Below are positions 21,601-31,587 of a DNA stretch of 64,000 nt, one piece after another (the first letter of the stretch is position 1; every line of letters begins with the position of its first letter). The notes beneath the pieces are model-generated. The model was not told the DNA's origin. It searched no databases and saw nothing but the letters and a program-made list of their open reading frames with translations. The position numbers and the translations under genes were made by a program. The stretch is from positions 62,001 to 126,000 of the forward strand of contig SSNP01000386.1 in assembly GCA_006937955.1 (NCBI GenBank), given 5' to 3'. The DNA comes from Pachypanchax playfairii (lineage: Eukaryota; Chordata; Actinopteri; Cyprinodontiformes; Aplocheilidae).

Positions 21601-24600
21601 GACTGTAGAACGGCACGTGTGCAGAAGGAATCTGTAGCGCATCTCAACAGGTAACATATTTCTGCAGAACACCAGTTCCAGCAATGGCTCTTTAAAGAAC
21701 CCTGTTGCTTCAGGAGAGTGAAAGATGCAGCTTTTATCCTCATTAAAGAAGGTTTTCAGAATGTTTTTATTTGTGTTAAAATGAAATGAAACCAAACATG
21801 TTGGGACTGACCTGCTCATTTCCTCCTCGGCTCAGGTTGATGTGTTTGCATACGGCATCATCTTGTGTGAGATCATTGCCCGGATAGAAGCTGATCCAGA
21901 TTTCCTACCAAGGACAGAGGTAAGAGCCTGCAGTGGGTCTCAGGTTCTGTGGGTACTTGTGCTGGTCCTGATGAGGGAATAAGAAACTGGGGACTTAGTT
22001 TAAAGACCAAGAAAACATGTTCCTGGATACTAACTGACTTTGGGTTGAGCTAGTTTGAACTTAGAATAAAGTTCTGTTAGTTTTGTACATGACACCGGTT
22101 CCTCTCTCCTTTTGCTTTGGAGAGTTTTTCTCCTTTAATACATGAAAACACTTTTTAAAACACCTGTTTTAAAAAAAACACCAGCAACCAATCAGAGAAT
22201 CTTTTCACTGATCACGTCATCAACGGCTAGATCTGCCAGTCATTCCAATTAATTTCAAAATGGAGGAGAAACTGATTATTGCTGTTTGTAACCACCGCGA
22301 ATTATATGACCCGTCTTCGTATTTCAGTAAGGACAGGAAGAGATCGGACCTTATCTGGAGGAAGATATTGGAGTTCCAGGTAAACAGTTTCATACTTCAT
22401 TTCTATGAAACTCAGATTACCTCACTGGGGTGTATCCACAACCTCCACAAATGCGAAGGTTGTGAAATAGCTTTTTTTATTAAATAAATCCAAGCCACTC
22501 TCTCGACATGATCCGTCATGTTGTAAATAACTATAGCAACAGAGAAATCCCCCGCCCGCCCGTGATGTATTGACGTGACGCGCGGACTGTGCAAAGTGTG
22601 CAAGCAGCTGTGTTTTTATTTAAGCAGCAACTTTCGTCCGTGTGAGCATTTTGCTGCCGGGACGCGCTGGGCGGTAAACGCACCATTATAGAATTAGATT
22701 TGAACATAACGTGTTCTGGAACAGTGAACGTATGTTTCCATGGCGATTTAGCAGGTTCAAACAGCCACCTGTGAGAGACTGAACACTGACTAAGCCATTA
22801 ATCCTGTTTGTAGTACACCCCTCGTTCTCATCCAGCACCACTTACACTTTGTAAATACTCCAGCTGAGAGGCGACTGAAGGGACCCGAGAACAGGACTCA
22901 GAGTCAGAGTGACTCCTCCTTCTTCCTCCTGACTTCTGCTGTACCCAGACACCAGAAGTCAGAACATTTGGGTGTGTTCTCTGTTGATTTGTTGGTTTTC
23001 ATGTTGTGTGTCTTTGTGGTTTCCCTCAGTCAGGTGTCGATACTCTCAGTTTTTATCCAGTTTATCCTTCATATGTTTGTAACAGACATAATGCAGGACA
23101 CACAGTGTTCTCCATCATCTCAGTTACTTCAAAGTTTCAGACTGTGAGTCTGTTTATGGAAGGGTCCAGTCCTGGTCCTCAGGCCCACCATCCAGCAACA
23201 CACCCGAATCACCAGTGGTTGATTCCCAGACTTCATGCCGAATAGAGTATAATTCAACCTTTAAATATGGTTAGGGAGCAGAGAAACAGTTAAAAGCTGC
23301 TGGATGGTGGCCCTGAGGAGCAGGACTGTAAGGTGCCACCCGGAGGTGAAGTGGTACTTCTGGTTAGCATTCAGGTTTCTTTAAATTTAAAATGAAATAG
23401 TCTACAAGTTGTGTGAAAGTAGAAATGTGTGATGAGACTGTTCCCCTGCAGAGGGCAGCGAGAGTCCGAGTCTGAAGAGAAGAAGCTTGTTTAACTTGTA
23501 TGAAGAAACTCTGAGAGTTTGTTTCAGTTTGTTGGTTCGGGTTCAAACGGGTCCCCAATTTGTAGCAAATAGTTCCTAACTCTGTGTGTGTGTTCATGTC
23601 TGTGTCTGTGTGTGTGTGTGTTCATGTCTGTGTGTGTTTTCATGCAGGACTTTGGCCTGGACGTGGATGCGTTCCAGAACTTGATAGGAGATTGTCCAGC
23701 TGCGTTCTTCAGCCTGGCTGTGACCTGCTGCAACGTAAGTGAAGGTTATTCTCAGTAATTGATGTTGGAGTGAGAAACATAAAAAACATGTTTCTAACAT
23801 CTTTATTTTCTTCAGATGAGTTCTGAGTGGCGGCCCTCGTTCTCCAACATCGTCTTCACGCTGGAGGCCGTAGTGGGAGAGGAAGATGAGAAGGCGTCCA
23901 TTACACTCGGTAAAACACTGGGAGGTTTGAGAGAAAGTCCACAGACTGCAGGGATGTTCTCCTGGATGCTCACGTTTATTAAACGAAACACACCCCGCCC
24001 CCCCGCCCATACAGTCTGAAGTTTAAAACATGCATGAAAAAGGGGAGTGGCTGGCGGACAGGGGGTGTGGCAGGCTGAGCTGTGATTGACATGTCTCACT
24101 AACATGCAGGCCAGCCACTCCAGAGAGGGACAGGTGAAATGAGGGAATATGTAAACTAGACGAGCAGCTTTGATCCATATCGTTTTAGCTGATAGTTCGC
24201 CCTGCAGCTGATTGGGGGGATAGAATCGGGCTCTTCTCTACTGGTACATTGTTGTTAGCCAACGCTATTAGCTTCAGTTACATCGTGGGACTCTGCAAAC
24301 AGGTGCAGCTTCACTACCGTTTCAAGCCGATGATTCATACTGCAGCGGCTTAGGCAGCATAGAATGAGACTTGTCTCTTCATGGTATATTGTTGTTGATC
24401 AAAGTATAAGCTAAATTTTGATTAGCTTGTGTAAAATCTGTGACTCAGCCTCATCAGGCTGCGCGCGCGACCGCTGCACATTATCGTCAGCACAAAAGCA
24501 TGTTTCAGAGAGGTGTCCAAGGTATAAATCAAAGTATCTCAGCATGAAGAGAAAACCCGTCCGAAATGTGCTAAAAACATGTTTTCATAGTCACAAACAT

Positions 24601-27273
24601 AACGGTCGTATTCACTTCCTGTTTAAACTCTTTCAGTACTGAGCGGCGAAGACCGAGCTCTTTTATATCCCATAACGTCACAATCTTGACGTCACTTTTA
24701 CAGAAAATAAGGTTTCAGCCAATAGCAATGCCTGATTCAAATTCAAGTGCAGTGTAACATTTTAACCTGAAGAGGGCGCTTCACTCACGGTTTTTGGTAT
24801 AAAATAAAAAGTTGTATAAAAATGTGCTAAAATACCAAAAACAAGACCCAGAAATGTAGACAGGACTATTAAACACTCATTTATAGAGTTTGTCAGGAAA
24901 AAAAAGTTGATTTTAGGGTTAAGTTAAACCTTAAAGGAACAATTTAAAAACTATAAACTCTTTCAGATTGTATTTAAACTTAATAAATAAAGTTTTTTTT
25001 ACTTTTATTACCCCTGACAGGAGGTTGTTTTCACCAGCATTTGTCTGTCCTTAGCAAGATAACTTAAAACGTTCTGGATGGATTTTAATTAAGTTTTTGG
25101 GAAAGGTCAGAAATGGTCCAAGGAAGAAGTGGGTAGATTTGAGGGGGATCTGGATCACCATCTGGATCCAGGAATGTTTTTAAAGAAGCCATTTCACACA
25201 AATTTCATGACTTTGTGTTTTTTTTTCTTAAGTATTAACCTGTAATATGGTTTTATATCTAAAAAACTTTAGGAAACACTGATTAACAGACCTTTCAATC
25301 TGTCTGCATTAAAATTCGTCAGGCTTCGGGCTATAACACATTATTCTAATTTGCTGGACTTTGATTGGCTAACAAACTAGCCTATGAGAGCAAGGTATAC
25401 TGTTTCCTGCCCTGCTGCGTATGGTAACGTCAGACGTCGTGTCTTCCTGTTTGCTACATCTTATGCTAACAGCTGTTAGCCAGCAGCATGCTAGGCGTGG
25501 TTTCAACTGCAGGAGCTGATGAATACTAACGAACAAAGGAGTCGTGATGAAACAGATACAGGCCGTTAGAACTCGGGAGAACTCGGGTTTTATCACCACC
25601 TGCGTAGTTTGAGAGATTAAAACTGAAAGAGAAGTTGTTGATCTGTTTTCACCCACTATGAAGGTAAGAACACCTGTGGAGCTAAAATATTCAACAGAAA
25701 CCTCAGAAAAACTGTTTTAATGGAAGGGCTTCTTCAATAAAAACTGCCATTATTTTCATGATATGATTTTCATGAATAACTACTGAACTAATAATGATAT
25801 TAATGTCAGCCCAACTGCTGAAGATGTTTTCATGGTCAATGAATCTTTTTACGTTTTTACTGCAGTTACCAAAACAAAATGAAGGGACTGTAGAAGATAA
25901 TTGTTCAGGAACATTACATCAGAGTTTATGTATTTTATCTGAAATCAGTAGGAAATGTTCCTCTGTTGTCTCTCTGCTTCGTGCTTTCAGTTGATGTAAG
26001 AAGCTTTAGTTTTAACATCTGTTTGCATTTGTCTTCTATCTCCTGCTGCTCAGAGCCAGTGGTGGTAGATGTCAGCCCGTACCGGCGCCGCAGCTCTCCC
26101 TGTCACCACGGAGACCGCAGTCTGTCACAGCGAGGCCTGGCCAGGAGCCAGTCAGACGTCCTGCCTCCTGCATCCCGCACTCCTCCGCTCCTCGGGACAC
26201 CCGCGCGGGTCAACCCCTTCTCTCTTAGACAGGACTTGAACGGTGGGCGATGTAAACTCCTGGACACGCCTAGCAAGTCCGTCATCTCTCTGACCTTTAC
26301 TCTGCCAGCACTTTGTGATCCCTGTGCCTCCCCCCACCTGCTCAAGGGAACATCGGGGATCCGAGCACCACCAAGGAGGTGCCAATCACTACCCTGCACC
26401 CCAGAGATCAGCCGAACTGCAGCATTTCCAGGTGATGCTTGTGGAAACGAGCTGGAGCAGGAGGAGGGTGGTGAAACGGTGGGGACTGAGGGTGAGGGTG
26501 AGGGTGAGGGTGGGGGAAGTGACAGGAAGTCAGAGGGAATGGATGGAATGTTGCAGGATATGAACATTACTGAACAAAGAGACATCCTGAAGACTGAGGA
26601 GGTGATGGAAGAGGATTCAGGTCTTCCCTTAGAGCTGGAGATGGTTTCTCTTGGGCGGCTGGACGAAGAGGAGGAGGAGAATGAAGAGAGTGTCTGTCTA
26701 GCTGAACCTATGGACTGTACTAAGTCTCCAGAACCAGCAAAGAAGATCCTGAATTCAACTCCTATAAAACCCCTGGTCACCTCTGCGTCCTGCTCCTCCT
26801 TACGGACTAGTAGTTGGAGATTTCCCATCTCCAACAGACTTCCATCTTTTCCTTCGCTGCCACAAGTGGACAACAACAACGGCTCAGCTCTTGTGATTGG
26901 CCAGCAAGTGCAGCTGGGTGGAGGACAGCGCTCTAATGGTTACATCGGATCTCAGGTCCCGTGTTGTGACCCCGCTAGCTCCTGTGAGCAAGATGAGGTC
27001 ATTTCCTGTCCAGGTTGCTGTTTAGTGGGCCTGAGTTTCCCATCAGTGTGCCTCCGTGGTTCAGCTGCGGTGCCTGCTTCTCGTCGAAGGTCTTCGTTAC
27101 CCCGGCAACGGCCTTATCGGAACCTGAACGGTACCATAACTGGTAGCGGTACGTCTTCGTCAGCAGGCGCCGCAGCCAAACGGCTCCTGTGTCACGACAC
27201 AAACAGAGTAGTAGTGACGGGGTCGTCTGTGCCGTGCGAGCCTGGACGGTCCCTACCTGAGGCGCAGTCTTAA
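9655..27273 (+). CDS. Testis-specific protein kinase (TESK family), 5' end outside the window
   Basis: Dual-specificity kinase of the TESK/LIMK group; the family phosphorylates cofilin and controls actin in the cytoplasm. Exons read from GT/AG borders with unbroken phase: 9655-9776, 18202-18250, 18935-19081, 20587-20669, 20817-20907, 21836-21919, 23648-23734, 23816-23909, 26054-27273 (stop). They encode about 658 aa. Visible motifs: VMALKMNTL (ATP-binding Lys), EVQLMNRL (helix C Glu), HRDLTSKN (catalytic loop in the TESK style), GDFGLAEK (Mg-binding DFG), GSPYWMAPEVL (activation segment), then DVFAYGIILCEI. The exon with the glycine loop lies before the window. Features of TESK1 (VVGDFGLAEK, PEVLRGELY) and TESK2 (MNTLASNKANML, LEQLLDSDLYL) are mixed, so the paralogue is left open. 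Introns are loaded with transposons; coding frames look intact. Confidence 0.93.
9813..9975. repeat. Degenerate copy of the hAT-like MITE seen at 60842
   Basis: Shares AACACACCTGATTCA near its left end and ACATCTAAAACATGCA near its right end with 60842-61054. The rest is strongly diverged. Confidence 0.55.
10081..11290. mobile_element. TTAA-targeted (piggyBac-like) element, about 1.2 kb
   Basis: Inverted ends CTCATTCAGTGCCA and TGGCACTGAATGAG, with TTAA before the left end (10077-10080) and TCAA, one change from TTAA, after the right end. The target and end type fit piggyBac-like elements. No intact transposase; short internal frames are not recognised. Confidence 0.6.
11291..11629. other. 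Intron sequence with a small repeat fragment
   Basis: About 11535-11605 resembles part of the repeat at 59378-59939 (shared ACTTCTCTTTCAGTTTTTAT). Nothing else was identified. Confidence 0.4.
12702..13495 (-). mobile_element. 5'-truncated L2-clade LINE, C-terminal RT region
   Basis: The minus strand encodes LINE landmarks: NLGVWFDQSLSLDKH, HLRNIAKLK, SRLDYCNSLF, RLQRVQNAAARLLTG and SSLHWLPIKFRIDFKI. The tail is GCACTTTGTGATTTTTGTC followed by TTTATTATTATT repeats. A frameshift falls near 12990. Only the last quarter of ORF2 survives, typical of incomplete reverse transcription. Confidence 0.85.
13490..13645 (-). pseudogene. Exon-like remnant of a transposon-associated gene
   Basis: On the minus strand a TTTTGCAG acceptor is followed by an open stretch, QEDEPDIADSPVGFLIVV then DNTTHFSPKNISVAIADE. 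The right side runs into the LINE fragment. Similar open stretches are common in repeated fish genes, but the function is unknown to me. It is probably cargo or accessory ORF of the surrounding CACTA-like element. Confidence 0.4.
13860..14710. mobile_element. Non-autonomous hAT element, 851 bp
   Basis: Ends CAGTGTTAATTT and AAATTAACACTG with a perfect 8-bp target duplication, ATTTCAAC (13852-13859 and 14711-14718), diagnostic of hAT. The interior repeats TTTAGTC/GACTAAA words near both ends. A piggyBac-like MITE is inserted at 14032-14356. Confidence 0.88.
14032..14356. mobile_element. piggyBac-like MITE copy 1, 325 bp
   Basis: Begins CCCTGTAAGA, ends TTATAGGG, flanked by TTAA at 14028-14031 and 14357-14360. 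Almost identical to copy 2 at 19171-19496. Non-coding. Confidence 0.85.
16696..18201. other. tesk intron; one old repeat fragment
   Basis: About 17320-17480 resembles 59140-59340 (both carry TTAGTATCTTGCCCAAGG-like and CTCCCAAT words), an old SINE or LINE-derived sequence. Other open frames here lack any recognisable product. The intron ends with TCTCCTCAG at 18201. Confidence 0.5.
18299..18585 (+). mobile_element. tRNA-derived SINE, copy 1
   Basis: The head resembles a tRNA gene: A box TGGTTCAGTGGTTAGAGC (from 18309) and B box GGATCGATCCC (from 18353), the internal Pol III promoter. The body is shared with 60131-60404 and 63439-63729. The tail GAAAAGTGCTATACAAATAC matches LINE 3' tails, as expected for retrotransposition in trans. 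It lies 48 bp after the tesk exon 18202-18250. Confidence 0.85.
19171..19496. mobile_element. piggyBac-like MITE copy 2, 326 bp
   Basis: CCCTGTAAGA to TTATAGGG, flanked by TTAA (19167-19170 and 19497-19500). Same orientation as copy 1 and only a handful of differences by eye. Confidence 0.86.
19557..20322. mobile_element. Harbinger-like element with long inverted arms, 766 bp
   Basis: The outer arms, roughly 170 bp, are inverted copies containing CACCGGCCACTTTG/CAAAGTGGCCGGTG. TAA flanks both ends (19554-19556 and 20323-20325), a 3-bp duplication typical of PIF/Harbinger. The centre shares a segment with 22190-22690 (AATAAATCCAAGCCACT), which there accompanies a MADF-like coding piece. Confidence 0.7.
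22190..22690 (+). mobile_element. Harbinger-like remnant with a MADF-type DNA-binding fragment
   Basis: An open stretch from 22260 reads MEEKLIIAVCNHRELYDPSS and continues to KRSDLIWRKILEFQ, then a GTAAAC donor. This looks like the start of a MADF (Myb/SANT-like) domain, the DNA-binding partner protein of PIF/Harbinger transposons. The right end, AACGCACCATTA, resembles that of 19557-20322. The left end is not defined. Confidence 0.6.
23167..23328. mobile_element. Small MITE with inverted ends
   Basis: CAGTCCTGGTCCTCAGG at the left mirrors CCTGAGGAGCAGGACTG at the right, and the arms extend to CCACCATCCAGCA/TGCTGGATGGTGG. The 162-bp palindromic structure resembles the hAT-like MITE at 60842, but no target duplication is preserved. 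Confidence 0.7.
23581..23640 (+). repeat. GT-rich microsatellite just upstream of a tesk splice acceptor
   Basis: Interrupted (GT)n with TTCATGTCTG spacers. It ends about 8 bp before the CATGCAG acceptor at 23641-23647, occupying the place of the polypyrimidine tract. Confidence 0.8.
24716..24935 (+). repeat. TTAA-type repeat end, copy 1
   Basis: Aligns with 37082-37298: shared AAAAAAAAGTTGATTT and GTGCTAAAATA-type words. It closes near TTAA. The element may extend left towards 24120, but that end was not found. Confidence 0.6.
25015..25178 (-). repeat. Dispersed repeat (GACCTCCGCCAAG family), diverged copy
   Basis: The minus-strand relative of 6691-6935 and 41175-41412. Shared content includes GGTCAGAAATGGTCC-like and TGGATCCAGGAAT words. 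Confidence 0.5.
25180..25737 (+). mobile_element. TTAA-type non-autonomous element, 558 bp, copy 1
   Basis: Left end TTAAAGAAGCCATTTC and right end GAAGGGCTTCTTCAA are imperfect inverted repeats. Related copies in opposite orientation lie at 59378-59939 and 61648-62042. The body contains CAGCAGCATGCTAGGCGTGG. Non-coding. Confidence 0.7.
26054..27273 (+). CDS. Terminal exon of the TESK-family kinase: long C-terminal tail
   Basis: About 405 residues after the kinase domain. It opens EPVVVDVSPYRRRSS and contains RSQSD, DTPSKSVISLTF and RRCQSLPCTPE, short motifs of the type found in TESK tails. A Glu/Gly tract is encoded by a GGTGAG tandem repeat near 26490-26515. An acidic stretch, RLDEEEEENEE, follows, then a Ser/Arg-rich end (RRRSSLPRQRPYRN). 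The tail is predicted disordered. The antisense 258-codon frame over the same DNA is a composition shadow. A Tc1 transposon lies 189 bp beyond the stop, probably within or next to the 3' UTR. Confidence 0.9.
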
Positions 27274-27462
27274 ACCAGCTTCACTCATGCATACGGCGCC
27301 TAAAGCAGTCAGGTGATGAAGAGCTTCAAAGTGAGCAGCTGGTGTAATGGACTCTGGCTGGTTACGACCTGGACAATGTTTTGTAGTTGTAGTCGTTTCT
27401 CTGTTACTGGCTGCAGTTACTTAAGATTTCATGACACCTACCAGGATCTGGACCTGGAACTA

Positions 27463-29064
27463 CAGTGGGGCAAAAAAGTATTTAGTCAGCCACCAATTGT
27501 GTAAGTTCTCCCACTTAAAAAGATCAGAGAGGCCTGTAATTTTCATCATAGGTATACCTCAACTATGAGAGACAAAATGAGGAAAAAAAATCCAGAAAAT
27601 CACATTGTCTGATTTTTAAAGAATTTATTTACAAATTATGGTGGAAAATAAGTATTTGGTCAATAACAAAAGTTAATCTCAATACTTTGTTATATAGCCT
27701 TTGTTGGCAATGACAGAGGTCAAACGTTTTCTGTAAGTCTTCACAAGGTTTTCACACACTGTTGCTGGTATTTTGGCCCATTCCTCCATGCAGATCTCCT
27801 CTAGAGCAGTGATGTTTTGGGGCTGACGCTGGGCAACACAGACTTTCAACTCCCTCCAGAGATTTTCTATGGGGTTGAGATCTGGAGACTGGCTAGGCCA
27901 CTCCAGGACCTTGAAATGCTTCTTACGAAGCCACTCCTTCGTTGCCCGGGCGGTGTGTTTGGGATCATTGTCATGCTGAAAGACCCAGCCACGTCTCATT
28001 TACAATGCCCTTGCTGATGGAAGGAGGTTTTCACTCAAAATCTTACGATACATGGCCCCATTCATTCTTTCCTTTACACGGATCAGTCGTCCTGGTCCCC
28101 TTGCAGAAAAACAGCCCCAAAGCATGATGTTTCCACCCCCATGCTTTACAGTAGGTATGGTGTTCTTTGGATCCAACTCAGCATTCTTTCCCCTCCAAAC
28201 ACGACAAGTTGAGTTTCTACCAAAAAGTTCTATTTTGGTTTCATCTGACCATATGATGTTCTCCCAATCCTCTTCTGGATCATCCAAATGCTCTCTAGCA
28301 AACCGCAGACGGGCCTGGACGTGTCCTGGCTTCAGCAGGGGGACACGTCTGGCACTGCAGGATTTGAGTCCCTGGCGGCGTAGTGTGTTACTGATGGTAG
28401 CCTTTGTTACTTTGGTCCCAGCTCTCTGCAGGTCATTCACTAGGTCCCTCCGTGTGGTTCTGGGATTTTTGCTCACCGTTCTTGTGATCATTTTGACCCC
28501 ACGGGGTGAGATCTTGCGTGGAGCCCCAGATCGAGGGAGATTATCAGTGGTCTTGTATGTCTTCCATTTTCTAATAATTGCTCCCACAGTTGATTTCTTC
28601 ACACCAAGCTGCTTACCTATTGCAGATTCAGTCTTCCCAGCCTGGTGAAGGTCTACAATTTTGTTTCTGGTGTCCTTTGACAGCTCTTTGGTCTTGGCCA
28701 TAGTGGAGTTTGGAGCGTGACTGTTTGAGGTTGTGGACAGGTGTCTTTTATACAGATAACGAGTTCACACAGGTGCCATTAATACAGGTAACGAGTGGAG
28801 GACCGAGGAGCCTCTTAAAGAAGTTACAGGTCTGCGAAAGCCAGAAATCTTACTTGTTTGTAGGTGACCAAATACTTATTTTCCACCATAATTTGCAAAT
28901 AAATTCTTTAAAAATCAGACAATGTGATTTTCTGGATTTTTTTTCCTCATTTTGTCTCTCATAGTTGAGGTATACCTATGATGAAAATTACAGGCCTCTC
29001 TGATCTTTTTAAGTGGGAGAACTTACACAATTGGTGGCTGACTAAATACTTTTTTGCCCCACTG
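27463..29064 (-). mobile_element. Second Tc1 transposon copy, 1602 bp
   Basis: Same length and ends as 2199-3800, flanked by TA (27461-27462 and 29065-29066), with 200-bp inverted repeats at 27463-27662 and 28865-29064. Orientation is opposite to copy 1. It sits 189 bp after the tesk stop codon. Confidence 0.95.
27679..28701 (-). pseudogene. Tc1 transposase with a single nonsense mutation
   Basis: The reading frame starts at 28701 and is colinear with the intact 340-aa protein. At 28000-28002 the Lys codon AAA of copy 1 is TAA here, cutting the protein at 233 aa, just before the second catalytic Asp. After the stop the frame continues unbroken to 27679. Other visible changes include Cys to Arg in the STCxVWRG segment and Arg to Cys in LKVxVAQ. 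The inverted ends are intact, so it might still be mobilised in trans. Confidence 0.93.
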
Positions 29065-29212
29065 TACCTACACTGTAAACAGCCGCTTATAGTTAAAAAG
29101 GCTGGAACCACAACAGAAACTACCATGAAGGTTCATCAGAGTGGTGGTTTACTCCCAACATGGTTTTAAATCCACTGGACTAACAGTCACTGCAGGATGA
29201 ATATTTATTACA

Positions 29213-29385
29213 ATAAGTTTCAAGTTTATTTATTTATAAAGCGCCAGTTCATCACAAAGTCATTTCAAGGCACTTCACAGAAAAATCAACCAATTAATAA
29301 TAAAACATTTTCTAAGAAACCAGCTGATTGGGCTGAATTGTTAGTTCAGTACAATCCTCCATCCTGAGCAGCACGATTGGTGACA
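29213..29385 (-). mobile_element. 3' tail of the same LINE family as 51445-56150
   Basis: The reverse complement reads ATTCAGCCCAATC, TTGATTTTTCTGTGAAGTGC and CTTTATAAATAAATAAACTT, the same order as the LINE tail at about 56020-56150. Only the extreme 3' end was inserted. Confidence 0.8.
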
Positions 29386-29408
29386 GTGTCAGATGTATGT
29401 TTTTATAG

Positions 29409-29449
<41 letters not shown>

Positions 29450-29600
29450 TGGGTGCGTGTGTGTGTGTGTGTGAATGTGGGTGCGCGTGTGTGTGAATGT
29501 GGGTGCGTGTGTGTGTGAATGTGGGTGCGTGTGTGTGTGAATGTGGGTGCGCGTGTGTGTGTGTGTGAATGTGGGTGTGTGTGAGAGAGAGAGAGAGAGA
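29409..29600 (+). repeat. GT microsatellite with a short GAATGTGGGTGC minisatellite
   Basis: Pure (GT)n is followed by seven interspersed GAATGTGGGTG units and a GAGA run. The histidine/threonine-rich open frames on the minus strand are artefacts of this repeat. Confidence 0.95.
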
Positions 29601-29992
29601 AACACTAGTTGATATCAGTTGTTTTGAGAGGAACTGAAAGAAGACCCTCCTAGTTTCATGTAGGCTTGTTATTTTTGCACTTGCGTTTGAGCACCTTGTG
29701 ATCAGGCCAGACATTTACTACCTGGTGCTTTATTTCAATTTGTGTCACTTGATTTTGAACATGAATCCATCTGTGAGTGTGTGGTTCCATCGTCACACAC
29801 ATTTCATTCCTTCTGCCATATTTATTCTGTGTTTTCTTCATATGGTTGGAACATTAAAGATGTAAAGCAGGTCTTTGTATCTGTTGTGTTGATCATTCTG
29901 TGTATGTGTGTGCGCGTGCGCGTCAGAGCTGGAGGAACCCTGATGGACATTCTAACTTTAATTTGCTGATTTTAAACAACAACAGTTTTTGT
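29601..29992. other. Spacer, no gene recognised
   Basis: No exon or clear repeat, apart from a short TGTGTGCGCGTGCGCG run near 29905. Confidence 0.4.
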
Positions 29993-29996
29993 TTAA

Positions 29997-31583
29997 AGGT
30001 CCCATATTATTTAAAAAAATAACTTTTTCTGGGTGTTATTGTGTGTCTGTGGTGCATGTACATGCATACAAAGTTGGAAAAAACAAACATCTGTGCTGTT
30101 TTGAGTGAGTTTTCACACCCAGTAGTGAGTTTCTGAATTCAGTCTAATATGTGTGCTGTTCAAAATTGTCCCAGCTTTCTACCTCACAAGCTGGGAGGGA
30201 ATTGTGCTTTGAGGGGGTTCACACACCTTCCGAGAACTTTCTCCACCCACCAGTAACTTCTTTGGACACCCGCAATTTTGTTACCGATTTGAAACCACTG
30301 GTTCAGATTAGGAAACTCACCACACAAAATGTTGTTTTTGTTTGCTGCTCAGAAGAGCAAAAAACACTTCATCAGGTCCCAGATGAAGAGGACAGAAGAG
30401 CAGCATGGGTTGAATTTATTTATGATAGTAATGTCCCTGCTACAGTTGGCAAAAAATGACCTGAGCTGAGCTGCTACTAATGAAGAGCTAACATTGTTAT
30501 TGGAGCCAAGTTGCTCCAAAGAAAAACCGGAGCCGAGATGTTGATGAGTAACCTGGCTCTGCCAGATCTACTGTATGAGTAGCCCCGCCTCTTCTCGATT
30601 TGGGGACACACATATAATTTAGGGACATCTGATATAATATTTTAATCTGATTGGAGGATGCACCAGCAAGTGCTTGCCTTTGATGATTTGTCTTTAGCCA
30701 ATCACAGTAAATCAAGCTCTTGTAAATCCATTCGGTAGTAAAACACACACATCGTTACCACTAAGAAAAGTAAAGCACAACTTTACCATCAAGAATTGCA
30801 CAAAGTTCTTCCCTTTGCTCATTTTTCAATGAAGAAATCGTCTCTAGTTCTCTTAAAACAGATTAAATATCCGGTTTTATGTGTACATCCACCGGCGCAG
30901 CCATATTTGTTTTGCTTTGTCTGCCAGGGCACTTGTTGCCAATCATACCTGAACACCCCCCCCAAAGCACAATACTAACACATGATTGGTGCAAACGTAC
31001 AAGACAGATTTTCGTAGGTTTGGAAAACTCCAAATCTTGGAAGAGTCCGTCTTGCAGCGCAAGGCTAGCGGCTGAGCGGAGCTGCTCCTAAAGAAGTTCT
31101 ACTACTGTTCCATCCCTTTCTGGGTCAAACTGGTAAGCTTGAAGAACCACATCTCGACCAGATGCAGCAAAACAACACCGATGCATGAGTAAATGTCAGA
31201 CTAACCTTTCAATAACGTGCTGTTAGAGTCTTCAGGCTCAAAGTTCCGCAGTCCAAAGTTTTTAGTCGCATTTTAAGTCAATTTCTTGGCTCTGCAACAC
31301 TTGCTTATCATTAATTCCAGTTTAATCAGCTGTTTGTTTACCAGAACTGCTAAAATCTCTGATGTCTCACAAACACGTGCAGGGAACAGAGATGGGCGGG
31401 GCTTAGAGCTGCCAGGCTCCCAACTGCCCTGCCCACTTGAAACACAGCTCTGTAAAACCAGCTGAGATGAGACGATAACAACAGCTGCACTTTCAAAAAG
31501 GGCTGATTTGAACAATGCAGGGCTTTTACATTGAGAGGTAAAAGAAATGATACAATGTGTTAAAAGCGCATAATATGGGATCT
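29997..31583 (+). mobile_element. TTAA-flanked element with THAP-like remnant (possible Kolobok type)
   Basis: Starts AGGTCCCATATTAT and ends ATAATATGGGATCT, flanked by TTAA at 29993-29996 and 31584-31587. The element is about 1.59 kb. The TTAA target and the THAP-like coding stretch inside suggest the Kolobok superfamily, but piggyBac-like mobilisation is an alternative. No catalytic domain remains. Confidence 0.6.
30151..30459 (+). pseudogene. THAP-like zinc-finger fragment inside a transposon
   Basis: The frame's C-terminal half reads VVFVCCSEEQKTLHQVP, then DEEDRRAAWVEFI. The Cys pair, the HxxP turn and the R..W spacing are those of the N-terminal half of a THAP DNA-binding domain. The distal Cys-x2-His ligands are missing after a stop at 30459. 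Confidence 0.45.
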
Positions 31584-31587
31584 TTAA

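Noticed and set aside
26103..26879. 258-codon antisense open frame over the tesk last exon
   Set aside because: Serine/proline-rich mirror of a coding exon with matching frames. No domain, splice context or homology signal; the sense strand is clearly the gene.
29312..29714. His/Thr-rich open frames
   Set aside because: Direct translation of the GT microsatellite.
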